Assembly (NCBI GenBank): GCA_035384965.1
Contig: DAOOJE010000010.1
Coordinates: forward strand, 42,981 to 106,980
From: JAAYVZ01 sp035384965
GTDB taxonomy: Bacteria; Acidobacteriota; Thermoanaerobaculia; Thermoanaerobaculales; Thermoanaerobaculaceae
Direction: 5' to 3'
DNA: 64,000 bases
The notes under the pieces were generated by a model, which did no database searches, was not told where the DNA came from, and saw only the letters and a program-made list of their open reading frames with translations. The position numbers and the translations under genes were made by a program. Of the stretch, positions 1-8,193 are shown piece after piece (position 1 is the first letter of the stretch; each line of letters begins with the position of its first letter).

Positions 1-282
1 GAGGTGCGCGAACAGCGGCCGTGGCGCTGGCACGCCGAGATCCGAGCCCAGGGGCGCATCCTCGCGGTGCTCCACGTGCCGCGCGCCCCCGGCTGGCGAG
101 CCTGGCTCGACGGGCGCGAGGTCTCGATCGAAACCGTGAACCTGGCGGCCATGGCGGTGGAGGTCCCGGAAGGGATACACGCCGTCCTCTGGCGCTACCG
201 ACCGCCGGGTCTGGGGCTCGGGGTCGTCCTCACCGTGCTGGGGCTGGCCGGATGCGCGGCGCTGTGGAGCCGGAGGTGGTGA
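1..282 (+). CDS. C-terminal end of a YfhO-type membrane protein (partial)
   Basis: Only the last 93 codons lie in the window and the frame is open to its left edge. What is seen is a soluble beta-rich stretch containing APGWRAWLDGRE, then a VPEGIHAVLWRYRP segment, one hydrophobic helix and a basic end (SRRW). This pattern of a periplasmic 'PGW-ahhDG' domain followed by a last membrane span is typical of the C-terminus of YfhO-family or related GT-C membrane proteins involved in glycosylation of envelope polymers. Its stop codon overlaps the next start by one base (TGATG at 280-284), so it is probably cotranscribed with the PIG-L deacetylase. The family assignment is inference from a short fragment. 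Confidence 0.55.
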   Translation, partial: EVREQRPWRWHAEIRAQGRILAVLHVPRAPGWRAWLDGREVSIETVNLAAMAVEVPEGIHAVLWRYRPPGLGLGVVLTVLGLAGCAALWSRRW

Positions 283-1025
283 TGCCCGGACGTTTGCCCG
301 AGGAAGGCGAGCTGATCCCCTTTGCTGGCGGGTTTCCTCCCGGGAGGCAATGGCTGGTGCTGGCACCCCACCCCGACGACGAGACGCTGGGGCTCGGGGG
401 CACGCTGGCGCTGGCCGCGGGGCGCGGCGTCGAGATCGCGATCGTGTGCCTGACTAGCGGCGATGCGCAGGGCGTGGCCGGGGTGCGCGAGGACGAGGCG
501 CGCCGGGCCGCCGGGGAGCTGGGCGTCGCGCCGCCGCTGTTCTGGCGTCTGCCCGACCGCGGGCTGGGAGCGATGCGGAGCGGCCTCGCAGCGCGCCTCG
601 GGAGGCTTTTCGACGAGTCTGGCGCCGAGACAGTCGTGACGCCATCGCTGGTGGAGCTCCACCCCGACCATCGCGCCGTGGCCCTGGCGGTCCAGGTTGC
701 GCTCCGCCGGCGCTTCGCCTGGGGGCTGCGGCGGCGCGCCCCCGCCTGGGTCGTGGCGTACGAAGTCGGCGCCCCGCTGCTGCCGAACCTCCTGGTCGAG
801 GTCGATGCCACGTGGGATCGCAAGCGCCGCGCTCTGGCCTGCTACGCGAGCCAGCTCGGGTTCAGGCCCTACGCCGCGGTGACGGAGGGCCTCGGCGCGC
901 TGCGCACGCTGACGCTTCCGAGCGCGCAACGGGCGGAGGGGTTCTTCGTACTGCCGGCGAGGCGGGTGGCGCGTCTGGGGGCGCGCCGCTGGGCGAGCCA
1001 GATGGGAGCAGTGCGCGTGCTTTGA
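282..1025 (+). CDS. PIG-L (LmbE-like) zinc-dependent deacetylase
   Basis: A 247-residue PIG-L/LmbE-family hydrolase, expected to remove the acetyl group from an N-acetylglucosamine-type substrate. The N-terminal strand ends in APHPDDE (residues 28-34), the family's zinc-binding and catalytic motif, and a second metal ligand motif, ELHPDH, lies near residue 127. Length is normal for the family. The ATG at 282 is chosen because it overlaps the stop of the upstream membrane protein; the longer open frame further upstream is only a shadow of that gene. The neighbour suggests a role in modifying an envelope glycolipid or polysaccharide, but the substrate cannot be read from the sequence. Confidence 0.85.
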   Translation: MPGRLPEEGELIPFAGGFPPGRQWLVLAPHPDDETLGLGGTLALAAGRGVEIAIVCLTSGDAQGVAGVREDEARRAAGELGVAPPLFWRLPDRGLGAMRSGLAARLGRLFDESGAETVVTPSLVELHPDHRAVALAVQVALRRRFAWGLRRRAPAWVVAYEVGAPLLPNLLVEVDATWDRKRRALACYASQLGFRPYAAVTEGLGALRTLTLPSAQRAEGFFVLPARRVARLGARRWASQMGAVRVL

Positions 1026-1123
1026 CTGTCCCCGGGCGGGGACGACGGCATCGGTGGCGGGACGGCGGGGCGCGGGTCCGGAAGGGCACGCTGGTTGCTT
1101 ACGAGGGTTTTGGAGGTGAGGCC

Positions 1124-1960
1124 ATGCGCAGGTTCATGCTGCTCGGAACCGCGGCCCTGATCGTGCTGGGCTCGGCGATGCCGGCCTCCGCCCACCGCTG
1201 GCGGAGCGTCTGGTGGGGAGTGCACTGGGGGCTGTGGTGGGACTGGCCCGGCTGGTATGTGGGTCTCCCGCGAGCCGTCAACCCCTCGTTGACGGCGGTG
1301 GACACCGACATCAGCCCCGAGCGAGCCCGGGTGTACCTGGACGGCGAGCTGATCGGCACCGCCGACGACTTCGACGGATTCCCCGACTACCTCTATCTCG
1401 AGCCCGGGGAGTACACCCTGGAGTTCAGGCTCAAAGGGTACAGGAGCGAGTCCGTGACGATCGAGGCGCGGGAGGGGCGCTTCTTCCCGCTCGATTTCAA
1501 GCTCGAGAGGGTGCGGGGCGAACCGGAGGAGCCGTGGTACGAGGGCAACCTCCGAGGGCTCCCGAACCGCCGGGTGTTCGGAGAAAAGAAGCCGGCGCCG
1601 GAGCCCCCCGAGCGCCGTGGCCCCGACCGCTCGCTTCGCCCCGAGACGCGCGGCGAGCCGGGACGGCCGCCTGCCGCCCGCGTGCCTGCGGGCGCCGTGC
1701 TGGATCTCAGGGTCTCTCCCGGCAACGCCGCCGTGTACCTGGACGGCGAGCTAGTCGGGACGGCGGATGAGTTGCGCCGACTCGAGCGCGGGCTGGCCGT
1801 CCCGCCGGGGAGGCACGAGATCGAGGTGCTGGCGCCCGGGAAGAAAGCGCGCGCCTTGAGGGTTGACGTGGGGGAGGGCGAGAAGCAACAAGTCGTGATC
1901 GAGCTCGAGGACGCTCAGGACGAGGGAGGGGCTAGACAAGACGAGGACGGAGCCCTATAA
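1124..1960 (+). CDS. Secreted protein with two PEGA domains
   Basis: A 278-residue exported protein. Residues 1-23 are a signal peptide ending in ASA, followed by a tryptophan-rich stretch (residues 27-45). Two PEGA-type repeats follow, each centred on a VYLDGELxGTAD motif, near residues 70-80 and 210-225, joined by a charged proline/arginine linker; the C-terminus is acidic. PEGA domains are small beta folds common in surface proteins of Acidobacteria, Myxococcota and archaea, usually with structural or binding roles. The start at 1124 has a strong GGAGGTGAG Shine-Dalgarno. A perfect inverted repeat (GTCCCC-4-GGGGAC, 1028-1043) lies between the PIG-L gene and this one and may be a control site. 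No enzyme function is visible. Confidence 0.8.
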   Translation: MRRFMLLGTAALIVLGSAMPASAHRWRSVWWGVHWGLWWDWPGWYVGLPRAVNPSLTAVDTDISPERARVYLDGELIGTADDFDGFPDYLYLEPGEYTLEFRLKGYRSESVTIEAREGRFFPLDFKLERVRGEPEEPWYEGNLRGLPNRRVFGEKKPAPEPPERRGPDRSLRPETRGEPGRPPAARVPAGAVLDLRVSPGNAAVYLDGELVGTADELRRLERGLAVPPGRHEIEVLAPGKKARALRVDVGEGEKQQVVIELEDAQDEGGARQDEDGAL

Positions 1961-2237
1961 TGCCCCTAGTCGATAGATCGGAGGGAGGCGGCGGTCAAGC
2001 GACCACTCTTGCAGACCAGCCAAAAGCAACCTACCACCTTTTCCTTTCACTTTTGTTTCCTGCCTTCAAAGGCCAACCTTACGACGACTTGAGCGACCGA
2101 CCTCCCCATCCCTCAACCGCCGCCGGCACCATCCGGCGGCTTTCTTTTTCGGCCCGGTTCGGCAGCCCCTCGCCTCCGCCGGCGCGAGGGCGGCCCGGCA
2201 GCGATGGCCAGGCACCGACTCGCCGGGGCCACTCGGA
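1961..2237 (+). other. Intergenic pyrimidine-rich stretch ending in a terminator
   Basis: This gap holds no convincing gene. From about 1995 to 2118 the plus strand is unusually rich in C and T and less GC-rich than its surroundings, and it runs straight into the hairpin terminator at 2119-2149. It is either the long 3' untranslated end of the PEGA transcript or a small RNA. A 93-codon open frame across it would read through the terminator and is not credible. Confidence 0.4.
2119..2149 (+). terminator. Rho-independent terminator
   Basis: Perfect 8-bp stem GCCGCCGG / CCGGCGGC (2119-2126 with 2133-2140), 6-base loop, followed directly by TTTCTTTTT. It ends plus-strand transcription arriving from the PEGA gene and insulates the CDF gene downstream. 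Confidence 0.85.
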
Positions 2238-3155
2238 ATGAGCACGGCCCCGCCCCACGGCCACCACCATCACCGCCTCGCCGCCGATCGGCGCAACCGC
2301 CGGCGTTTGCTGGTCACGCTCGCGCTCACGCTCGCCTACATGGTGGCGGAGGTGCTGGGGGCGTGGCTCACCAACTCGCTGGCGCTGCTCGCCGATGCCG
2401 GCCACATGCTTTCCGACGCCGGCGCACTCGGCCTGGCGCTGTTCGCGATCTGGATGGCCGGCCGTCGGCCGTCGCCCCGGCACACCTTCGGGTTCTACCG
2501 GACGGAAATCCTGGCCGCCCTGGCCAACGGCGCCCTGCTGGCGGCGCTGGCGGTGCTGATCGTTCGCGAGGCGGTCGGAAGGCTGGCGGCGCCGGCGCTG
2601 GTGCGCCCGGGCCCCCTCATGGTCATTGCCGCCGGCGGGCTGGTCGTGAACGTGGTGGGGATGCTGGTGCTGCGGGGAGGCGCGCGCGACAGCCTGAACC
2701 TCCGCGGCGCCTTTCTCCACGTCGCCGGCGACGCGCTCGGCTCGGTCCAGGTGCTGCTCGCCGGTCTCGCCATCCAGTTCTTCGGGTGGCGCTGGGTGGA
2801 TCCGGTGGCCTCGATGGTCATCGCGGTGCTGATCGTGGCCTCGGCCTGGGGGATCCTGAGAGATGCGGTGTCGGTGCTGATGGAAGGGGTTCCCGGCCAC
2901 CTCGACGCCGACCGCGTACGGGAGGCGGTGCTGGGTGTCGAGGGCGTGGCGGGCGTGCACGACCTGCACGTCTGGACGATCGGGTCGGGCTTCGTGGCGC
3001 TCTCGGCCCACGTCAACGCCGATCCGCACGCCGGCGAGGAGCTGCTCTGGCGGATCCACGAGGTGCTCCACCGTGACTTTGGGATTCGCCACACCACGAT
3101 CCAGGTCGAGCGCCCGGCCCGGCCCGAGCCCCTGAGGCCCTCGGCGCGGCCCTGA
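2238..3155 (+). CDS. Cation diffusion facilitator (CzcD-like) metal exporter
   Basis: A 305-residue CDF-family antiporter that moves Zn2+, Co2+ or similar ions out of the cytoplasm in exchange for protons. A short histidine-rich N-terminus (HGHHHH) precedes six predicted membrane helices. The paired metal-site motifs are visible: ADAGHMLSD in helix 2 (HxxxD) and HVAGDALGSV in helix 5 (HxxxD). The cytoplasmic C-terminal domain (from about residue 210) carries HDLHVWTIG and HIRHTT-type ligands typical of the CDF dimerisation domain. It is monocistronic, converging with the exporter operon that ends at 3177. Exact metal specificity is not determinable here. Confidence 0.9.
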   Translation: MSTAPPHGHHHHRLAADRRNRRRLLVTLALTLAYMVAEVLGAWLTNSLALLADAGHMLSDAGALGLALFAIWMAGRRPSPRHTFGFYRTEILAALANGALLAALAVLIVREAVGRLAAPALVRPGPLMVIAAGGLVVNVVGMLVLRGGARDSLNLRGAFLHVAGDALGSVQVLLAGLAIQFFGWRWVDPVASMVIAVLIVASAWGILRDAVSVLMEGVPGHLDADRVREAVLGVEGVAGVHDLHVWTIGSGFVALSAHVNADPHAGEELLWRIHEVLHRDFGIRHTTIQVERPARPEPLRPSARP

Positions 3156-3176
3156 CACGCGGCGCCGAGACGCCGA

Positions 3177-3947
3177 CTACTTGAGTCCGCTCTCCGCGGC
3201 GTGCCGGGCGGATGAGGCGGGCGCTGCATCTTCCACGATGCGACCGTCCTCGATGCGAATGATGCGGCGGGTTCGCCGAGCGACGGCAGCGTCGTGAGTG
3301 ATGAGCACGAGCGTGTGACCCTTCTGCCAGAGCTGCTCGAACATGCCGATGATGTCCTTGCCGGCTGCCGAGTCGAGGTTGCCGGTAGGCTCGTCGGCCA
3401 GGATGATGTCCGGCGCGCACGCCAGCGCCCTCGCGATGGCGACGCGCTGCATCTGCCCGCCGGACATCTCGGTGGGGCGGTGGAACCGGCGGTCGGCGAG
3501 CCCGACCTGGTCGAGCAGCTCCTCGACCCGCGCCCGCCGCTCGCGCGCGGGCTTTCCCGCGAACAGCAGCGGCATCTCGACGTTCTCGAACGCCGAGAGC
3601 TGCGGCAGCAGGTTGAAGCTCTGGAAAACGAAGCCGACGCGCCGGTTGCGGATGGCGGCCAGGCGGTCGACCGAAAGCCCCGCGACTTCCTCGCCGCGCA
3701 GCCGATACGAGCCGCCCGTGGCCGTGTCGAGGCAGCCGATGATGTTCATGAGGGTCGACTTGCCAGAGCCGGAAGGACCCACGATCGCGACCATCTCGCC
3801 GGCGTCGACGAGGAGGTCGACGCCGCGCAGCGCCTCCACCTCGACGGGTCCACTGGAGTAGACCTTGCGGATGCCCTGCATGTCGATGAGGCCGCCGCCC
3901 GGCCGGGGCCGCGCGCCGTTGCTGCCGTTGCCGCCGATGCCGAACAT
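3177..3947 (-). CDS. MacB-type ABC transporter ATP-binding subunit
   Basis: A 256-residue ATPase of the LolD/MacB subfamily that powers a mechanotransmission-type exporter. Visible motifs are Walker A GPSGSGKST, the Q-loop region FVFQSFNLLPQL, signature SGGQMQRVAIARAL and Walker B ILADEPTGNLDS. The ATG at 3947 is chosen because GAGGGGG lies just upstream and the preceding permease stops 11 bases before; an open frame extending further upstream overlaps that permease and lacks conservation. It is the last gene of the operon adaptor, permease, permease, ATPase (7565 to 3177). Its substrate could be a peptide, lipid or small molecule. Confidence 0.9.
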   Translation of the reverse strand: MFGIGGNGSNGARPRPGGGLIDMQGIRKVYSSGPVEVEALRGVDLLVDAGEMVAIVGPSGSGKSTLMNIIGCLDTATGGSYRLRGEEVAGLSVDRLAAIRNRRVGFVFQSFNLLPQLSAFENVEMPLLFAGKPARERRARVEELLDQVGLADRRFHRPTEMSGGQMQRVAIARALACAPDIILADEPTGNLDSAAGKDIIGMFEQLWQKGHTLVLITHDAAVARRTRRIIRIEDGRIVEDAAPASSARHAAESGLK

Positions 3948-3958
3948 GGTGCGCCCCC

Positions 3959-5215
3959 TCACTCGTACCGCAGCGCCGCCGCGGGCTGGATGGTGACCGC
4001 GCGGCGGGCCGGGAAGTAGCCAGACAGCAGCCCGATGCCGCCGAGCAGCAGCACGGTGGTGACGGCAATCGGCACAGAAATCGTGGGCTGGCCTAGGAAC
4101 TCCATGGCCTCGTTCGGGTTGGAGGCCTGGAAGGCCGCCAGCGCCCGGACCAGAGCGCTGCCGGCGCCGATGCCCACGAGCCCGCCGGCGAAGGTCAGGG
4201 TGAGCGACTCGAGCACCAGGCCGCCAGTGATCCACACCCGCCGCGCGCCGAGTGCCATCTGGATGCCGATCTCCCTGGTGCGGTGTTGCACCGCGGCAAA
4301 CATGATGTTGGCCACGCCCACGCCGCCGATGACGAGTGTCAGGGCGCCGATGATCCCGAGGAAGATCTCGATGCCGATCATCATGTTGCTGAAGACCCTG
4401 GCGTTCTCGATGGTGTCCCAGAAGCCGAACACGCGGGTGTCGGAGGGGTCGAAGCGGTACTTGCTCCCCATGACCTCCAGGAAGCGGCGCCTGGCGGCCG
4501 GCGCGGCGGCCTCGCTCACCGGCTGGTAGACGAGGTTCGAGAGGTGCCGGCGGCCGAACAGCGCCTCGAAGGTCGAGAGGGGGATCGTCGCACGGTCGGC
4601 GTCGGGGCCGCCGTACATCCCCATTTGCCGCTTCTTCTGCATCACGCCGATGACCGTGAACGTGGAATCGGCGAGCTGCAGCGTCCTGCCGACGGGGTCG
4701 GCATCCCCGAACAGGTCGCGGGCGAGGTTGTCCCCGAGGAAGACGACGCGGCGCTTGTGGAGCATGTCCAGGTCGTCGATGTACCGCCCGCCCGGCTGCG
4801 GGTAGTTGGCGCGCAGCTCGCCGTACGCCGGTTGGACTCCGACGACGCGCTTGTTGAGGGCGGTACGGCCGTTGACGAGCTGCACGTTCCAGTTGTGCAT
4901 TTCACCAGCGGCGGCGCCGATCTCGGGAACCGCCCCGAGCACCAGCCCGACGTCCTCGGGCACGAGGCGGATCGGGCGCGCGGCGGGAAGGCCGGCAAAG
5001 GGCTTCTCGGTCTGCCCCATCCAGAGGATCACGAGGCGATCGCCGAGGCCCCGCTGTCCCTTCTCCATGCTGCGCTTGAGGCCCTCGCCGAACGACAGGA
5101 GCAAGAGGATCGCCACGGTGCCCCAGGCAATGGCGGACACGGTCAGGACCATGCGCTTGCGCTGGATCCTGGCGGCGGTGCGGAACAGGCACACGATGAG
5201 CCGGGCGGTCAGCAT
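3959..5215 (-). CDS. MacB-like ABC exporter permease (second copy)
   Basis: A 418-residue permease with the MacB topology: one N-terminal membrane helix (VLTVSAIAWGTVAILLLLSFGEG), a large periplasmic domain (about residues 50-270) and three C-terminal helices forming an FtsX domain. The cytoplasmic coupling segment VQHRTREIGIQMALGARR is characteristic. It starts one base after the stop of the related permease at 5217-6446, with which it probably forms a heterodimer, since the operon supplies two different permeases and one ATPase. Related permeases of this type export macrolides, lipopeptides or antimicrobial peptides; which applies here is unknown. Confidence 0.88.
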   Translation of the reverse strand: MLTARLIVCLFRTAARIQRKRMVLTVSAIAWGTVAILLLLSFGEGLKRSMEKGQRGLGDRLVILWMGQTEKPFAGLPAARPIRLVPEDVGLVLGAVPEIGAAAGEMHNWNVQLVNGRTALNKRVVGVQPAYGELRANYPQPGGRYIDDLDMLHKRRVVFLGDNLARDLFGDADPVGRTLQLADSTFTVIGVMQKKRQMGMYGGPDADRATIPLSTFEALFGRRHLSNLVYQPVSEAAAPAARRRFLEVMGSKYRFDPSDTRVFGFWDTIENARVFSNMMIGIEIFLGIIGALTLVIGGVGVANIMFAAVQHRTREIGIQMALGARRVWITGGLVLESLTLTFAGGLVGIGAGSALVRALAAFQASNPNEAMEFLGQPTISVPIAVTTVLLLGGIGLLSGYFPARRAVTIQPAAALRYE

Positions 5216-5216
5216 G

Positions 5217-6446
5217 CTAGAGCCTCAGGGCCTCGACCGGGTTCAGCCTGGCGGCGGAGCGGGCCGGGAAGTAGCCGGCGACGAACCCCACGAGGCCGAG
5301 GATTCCGGTGGTGACGGCCGCGACCTGGAGCGAGATCGCAGGGGTGCCGACGTACTCGTCGAGGCTGGCCGGAAACGCCGAGCAGATCCCCCACGATATG
5401 AGAAACCCGATGGCGCCGCCCAGGAGGGTGAGCACCAGCGTCTCGAACAGGAACTGTGCGGTGATGGCGCGCTGCCTGGCGCCGAGCGCCATCTTGATGC
5501 CGATCTCTCTGGTGCGCTCCTCCACCACCACGTTCATGATGTTGGAGACGCCGATCCCGCCGACGACCAGCGTGAGCACCCCCATACTGCCGAGAAACAG
5601 CCGGAAGCCGAGCATGATCGAGCGCATGAATTTCTCGTTTTCGGTGACGTCCCACATGCGCACCGCCTCCTTGTCGGCCGGGTCGAAGCGGTGCAGGCGG
5701 GCCAGCGTCGCGATGACCTTCTCCTTGGCGGACTCGACGGCGGCGGCGTCGTGGACCTGGAACACGAAGTTGCCGAAGGCCTCCTGGCCGTACATGGCGC
5801 GGAACGTCGTGGCTGGGATGGAGGCGCGGTCCTTGTCGCGGCCCTGGTACGAGGAGTCCTGCTCCTTGTTCTGCATCACTCCCACGACCAGGAACGGCAC
5901 TCCATTGATGTGGACGTACTTGCCCACCACGTCCTGGGTGCCGAAGAGGTCGTCGGCGAGCTCGTCGCCCAGAAACACGACCCGCCGCCGCTCGTCCAGG
6001 TCGAGCGCGTTGACGTAGCGGCCGCCTTCCTGCGGGATGAGGTTGCGCATCGCCGCGAACACCGGGCTGGCGCCTGTCAGCCCCGGCACCAGGACCCTGT
6101 GCCCGACCCTGAACTTCTTGTCGCCCGCCGAGTACTCGCCGGAAATCGCGGCGATCTCGGGCACTTCCCGGCGAATCGCCTCGATCTCTCGTTCCTTAAC
6201 CACGACCCGCCGGTTGCGCGGCAGGCCTTCCCACGGCTTCGAGGTGCGGGCCGGCCAGGCGATGACGATGTTCTCCCCGAGTCCCCGGATGCTCTTGACG
6301 AGGTGCTTCTCGAGCCCTTCGCCGAACGCCCCGAGGAGCGTGACGGCGGCGGTGCCCCAGACGATGCCGAACAGCGTCAAGGCGGCGCGCAGCTTCTGCG
6401 TCTTGAGGTCGCGCAGGAGCTGGTGGAGGTAGTTCGAGACACCCAT
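5217..6446 (-). CDS. MacB-like ABC exporter permease (first copy)
   Basis: A 409-residue permease homologous to its downstream neighbour, with N-terminal helix, MacB periplasmic core domain and C-terminal FtsX domain. The conserved N-terminal helix reads LTLFGIVWGTAAVTLLGAFGEG and the coupling helix reads VEERTREIGIKMALGAR. It follows the adaptor gene after 18 bases and precedes the second permease after one base. Presence of two diverged permeases suggests an asymmetric transmembrane unit. Confidence 0.88.
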   Translation of the reverse strand: MGVSNYLHQLLRDLKTQKLRAALTLFGIVWGTAAVTLLGAFGEGLEKHLVKSIRGLGENIVIAWPARTSKPWEGLPRNRRVVVKEREIEAIRREVPEIAAISGEYSAGDKKFRVGHRVLVPGLTGASPVFAAMRNLIPQEGGRYVNALDLDERRRVVFLGDELADDLFGTQDVVGKYVHINGVPFLVVGVMQNKEQDSSYQGRDKDRASIPATTFRAMYGQEAFGNFVFQVHDAAAVESAKEKVIATLARLHRFDPADKEAVRMWDVTENEKFMRSIMLGFRLFLGSMGVLTLVVGGIGVSNIMNVVVEERTREIGIKMALGARQRAITAQFLFETLVLTLLGGAIGFLISWGICSAFPASLDEYVGTPAISLQVAAVTTGILGLVGFVAGYFPARSAARLNPVEALRL

Positions 6447-6464
6447 GCCGGCCTCACCAATGGC

Positions 6465-7565
6465 TCAGGTGATCTGCTTCGGGGGGCGCTGGATGACGTG
6501 GTCGCCGTCGGCCAGCCCCTCCAGGACCTCGATGAGCAAGCCGTCCGAGAGCCCGACCCTGATCTCCCTCCTGATCGGCTGCAGCTCCGCGCTGGCCGGG
6601 GGCATCTCGACGGAGGCCTTACCTCCCTCGAACGCGACGAGCCGCTCCGGAATGACCAGGGCGTCGTTCTTTTCCTGGATGACGATGTCGGCGTTCGCCG
6701 AGTAGCCGGCTCGCAGCGTCACGCCCGTGGCGGCGGCGATCGCGGCCTCGACATCGAAGAGGGTGGTGCCCTCCTTCTCGGTGGCCTTCGGGGCGATGCG
6801 GGTGAGGCGTCCTGACACCCTGGCGTCGGGCAGGGCGCCGATCCTGATGCGCACGGGCATGCCTTCCTCGAGCTTGCCGACGTCGATCTCGTCTACGGTG
6901 CCCCGGAACAGCAGCGTTCCCATGTCCGCCAGGGTCGCGAGCGGCGTGCCGGCCTGGTACGAGGTCAGGGGCACGACCGGGTCACCCGGGTTGACATGAC
7001 GCCGCAACACGGTCCCGGACGCGGGGGCGCGAATCACGGAGTCCACTGCGTTGGTGGCGCGCCGGATCCTCCCCTCCTTGGTGAGCGCGAGCCTCTCGCG
7101 CGCCAGGTCGAGCTGGATGCGCGCCTCGTCGAACGCCTTCTGGGTGCCGTCGAGCTGTTCCCGGGAGAGGATGCCCTCCTTCCACAGGGAGCTGGCCCGC
7201 TCGAGGTCGGCCGCCGCCTTGGCGTACGTCACCTCGGCAAGGTCGAGCTTGCGCTGGACCTCGTTGAGCTCGAGCGGGGTCGGGTCCGGCGTGATGACGA
7301 ACAGCGGCTGGCCGGCCTCCACGCGGTCGCCGACCTCGGCCAGGCACTCCTTGACGATCCCCGAGATCTGCGACTTCACCTGGATTTCCTGCTCCGGGAC
7401 GATCTGCCCGGTCGCCAGCGCCTTGTCGGTGATGGTGCCGCGCTCGACCTTGACGAGCGTCCACGCCGAGCCCTTGTCCCTGCCGCCGCCGGCGACCTGG
7501 ACCGCGCCGTACCCCATGGCCGCCACGACGGCGAGCCCGACGAGGACCTTGATGAGCGTCTTCAT
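6465..7565 (-). CDS. Periplasmic adaptor (MacA/HlyD-type membrane fusion protein)
   Basis: A 366-residue adaptor that would link the ABC permeases to an outer-membrane channel. Residues 1-22 are a single membrane anchor (KTLIKVLVGLAVVAAMGYGA). A split lipoyl domain is visible: the first half in the IQVKSQISGIVKECLAEVGD region and the second in the VIRAPASGTVLRRHVNPGD region, flanking a coiled coil (about residues 90-165) with charged heptads. Beta-barrel and membrane-proximal domains follow. The ATG at 7565 is preferred over one 15 codons upstream because GGAGGCG lies at the right distance. No outer-membrane TolC partner is encoded nearby. Confidence 0.88.
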   Translation of the reverse strand: MKTLIKVLVGLAVVAAMGYGAVQVAGGGRDKGSAWTLVKVERGTITDKALATGQIVPEQEIQVKSQISGIVKECLAEVGDRVEAGQPLFVITPDPTPLELNEVQRKLDLAEVTYAKAAADLERASSLWKEGILSREQLDGTQKAFDEARIQLDLARERLALTKEGRIRRATNAVDSVIRAPASGTVLRRHVNPGDPVVPLTSYQAGTPLATLADMGTLLFRGTVDEIDVGKLEEGMPVRIRIGALPDARVSGRLTRIAPKATEKEGTTLFDVEAAIAAATGVTLRAGYSANADIVIQEKNDALVIPERLVAFEGGKASVEMPPASAELQPIRREIRVGLSDGLLIEVLEGLADGDHVIQRPPKQIT

Positions 7566-7673
7566 GCGTCGCCTCCGCCCGGCAGGTACCCTGCCTGCTG
7601 GTGCGTTCAACGCAGGACCGCGGCGCCGGGTTCTGGCCGGATCCCCGTCGGTCCCCGCGGAGGTGCGGCGCCT

Positions 7674-8183
7674 TCACGCGCGGGCCAGCACCTCCCAGAC
7701 GGCGCCGGCCTCGCGGGCGAAGATCGCGTACCCGCGCTGGCGGAGGGCGTCGACGAGCGGTGCCGGGTAAAACGGCGCCCGCAAGCCGAGGATCGTGCCG
7801 GGCGCTGCCTCGGCGAGCCTGCTCCCGAGCACGCCGACCGGGCTGCCCGAGCCGGCGAGGATCTGCTGCGCGTCCAGCCACTCGGCGGGGAGCGCGCCGC
7901 GTGCCCAGTCGGGCTCGGGCTCGGGGACGTCCGGGGCCTCGTGTCCGGGCGGCGGCTCCACGACCGGCTGGCCCGCCGCCTTGCGCAGGGCGCGCACGAG
8001 GTCGGGGGCGGGGATGCCGCCGATGCGGGCCGCCTGCGAAAGCGTGGCGACGCGGGCGACCGTGCGGCGGAGGACGGGGTTCTGGAGGCGCCGGAACTCG
8101 GGCGAGAGCCCGATGAGGACCTCCTCCAGCTCGGGGTGGGCGTCGAGCAGAGCGCCGACTCTGGTGTCGCCAGTGATGTCCAT
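7674..8183 (-). CDS. DUF1858 plus DUF2249-like redox/sulfur-associated protein
   Basis: A 169-residue protein of two small domains. Residues 1-65 match DUF1858, a domain found with hybrid-cluster-type and hemerythrin-like proteins, in the form that starts ITGDTRVGALLDAHPELEEVL. After a proline-rich linker, residues 100-169 resemble DUF2249 (TusA-like fold; LDAQQIL start, then a strand-helix-strand ending in WEVLAR). It starts 10 bases after the DUF438 protein, so both are under the FNR/DNR-like promoter at 9466-9507. Such proteins cluster with nitric-oxide or low-oxygen stress genes; an exact reaction is not known, and the C-terminal assignment is by pattern only. Confidence 0.7.
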   Translation of the reverse strand: MDITGDTRVGALLDAHPELEEVLIGLSPEFRRLQNPVLRRTVARVATLSQAARIGGIPAPDLVRALRKAAGQPVVEPPPGHEAPDVPEPEPDWARGALPAEWLDAQQILAGSGSPVGVLGSRLAEAAPGTILGLRAPFYPAPLVDALRQRGYAIFAREAGAVWEVLARA

Positions 8184-8193
8184 GCGGTCCTCC

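Noticed and set aside
1960..2241. A 93-codon open frame between the PEGA and CDF genes
   Set aside because: It reads through a strong terminator and its codon use is unlike that of the neighbouring genes.
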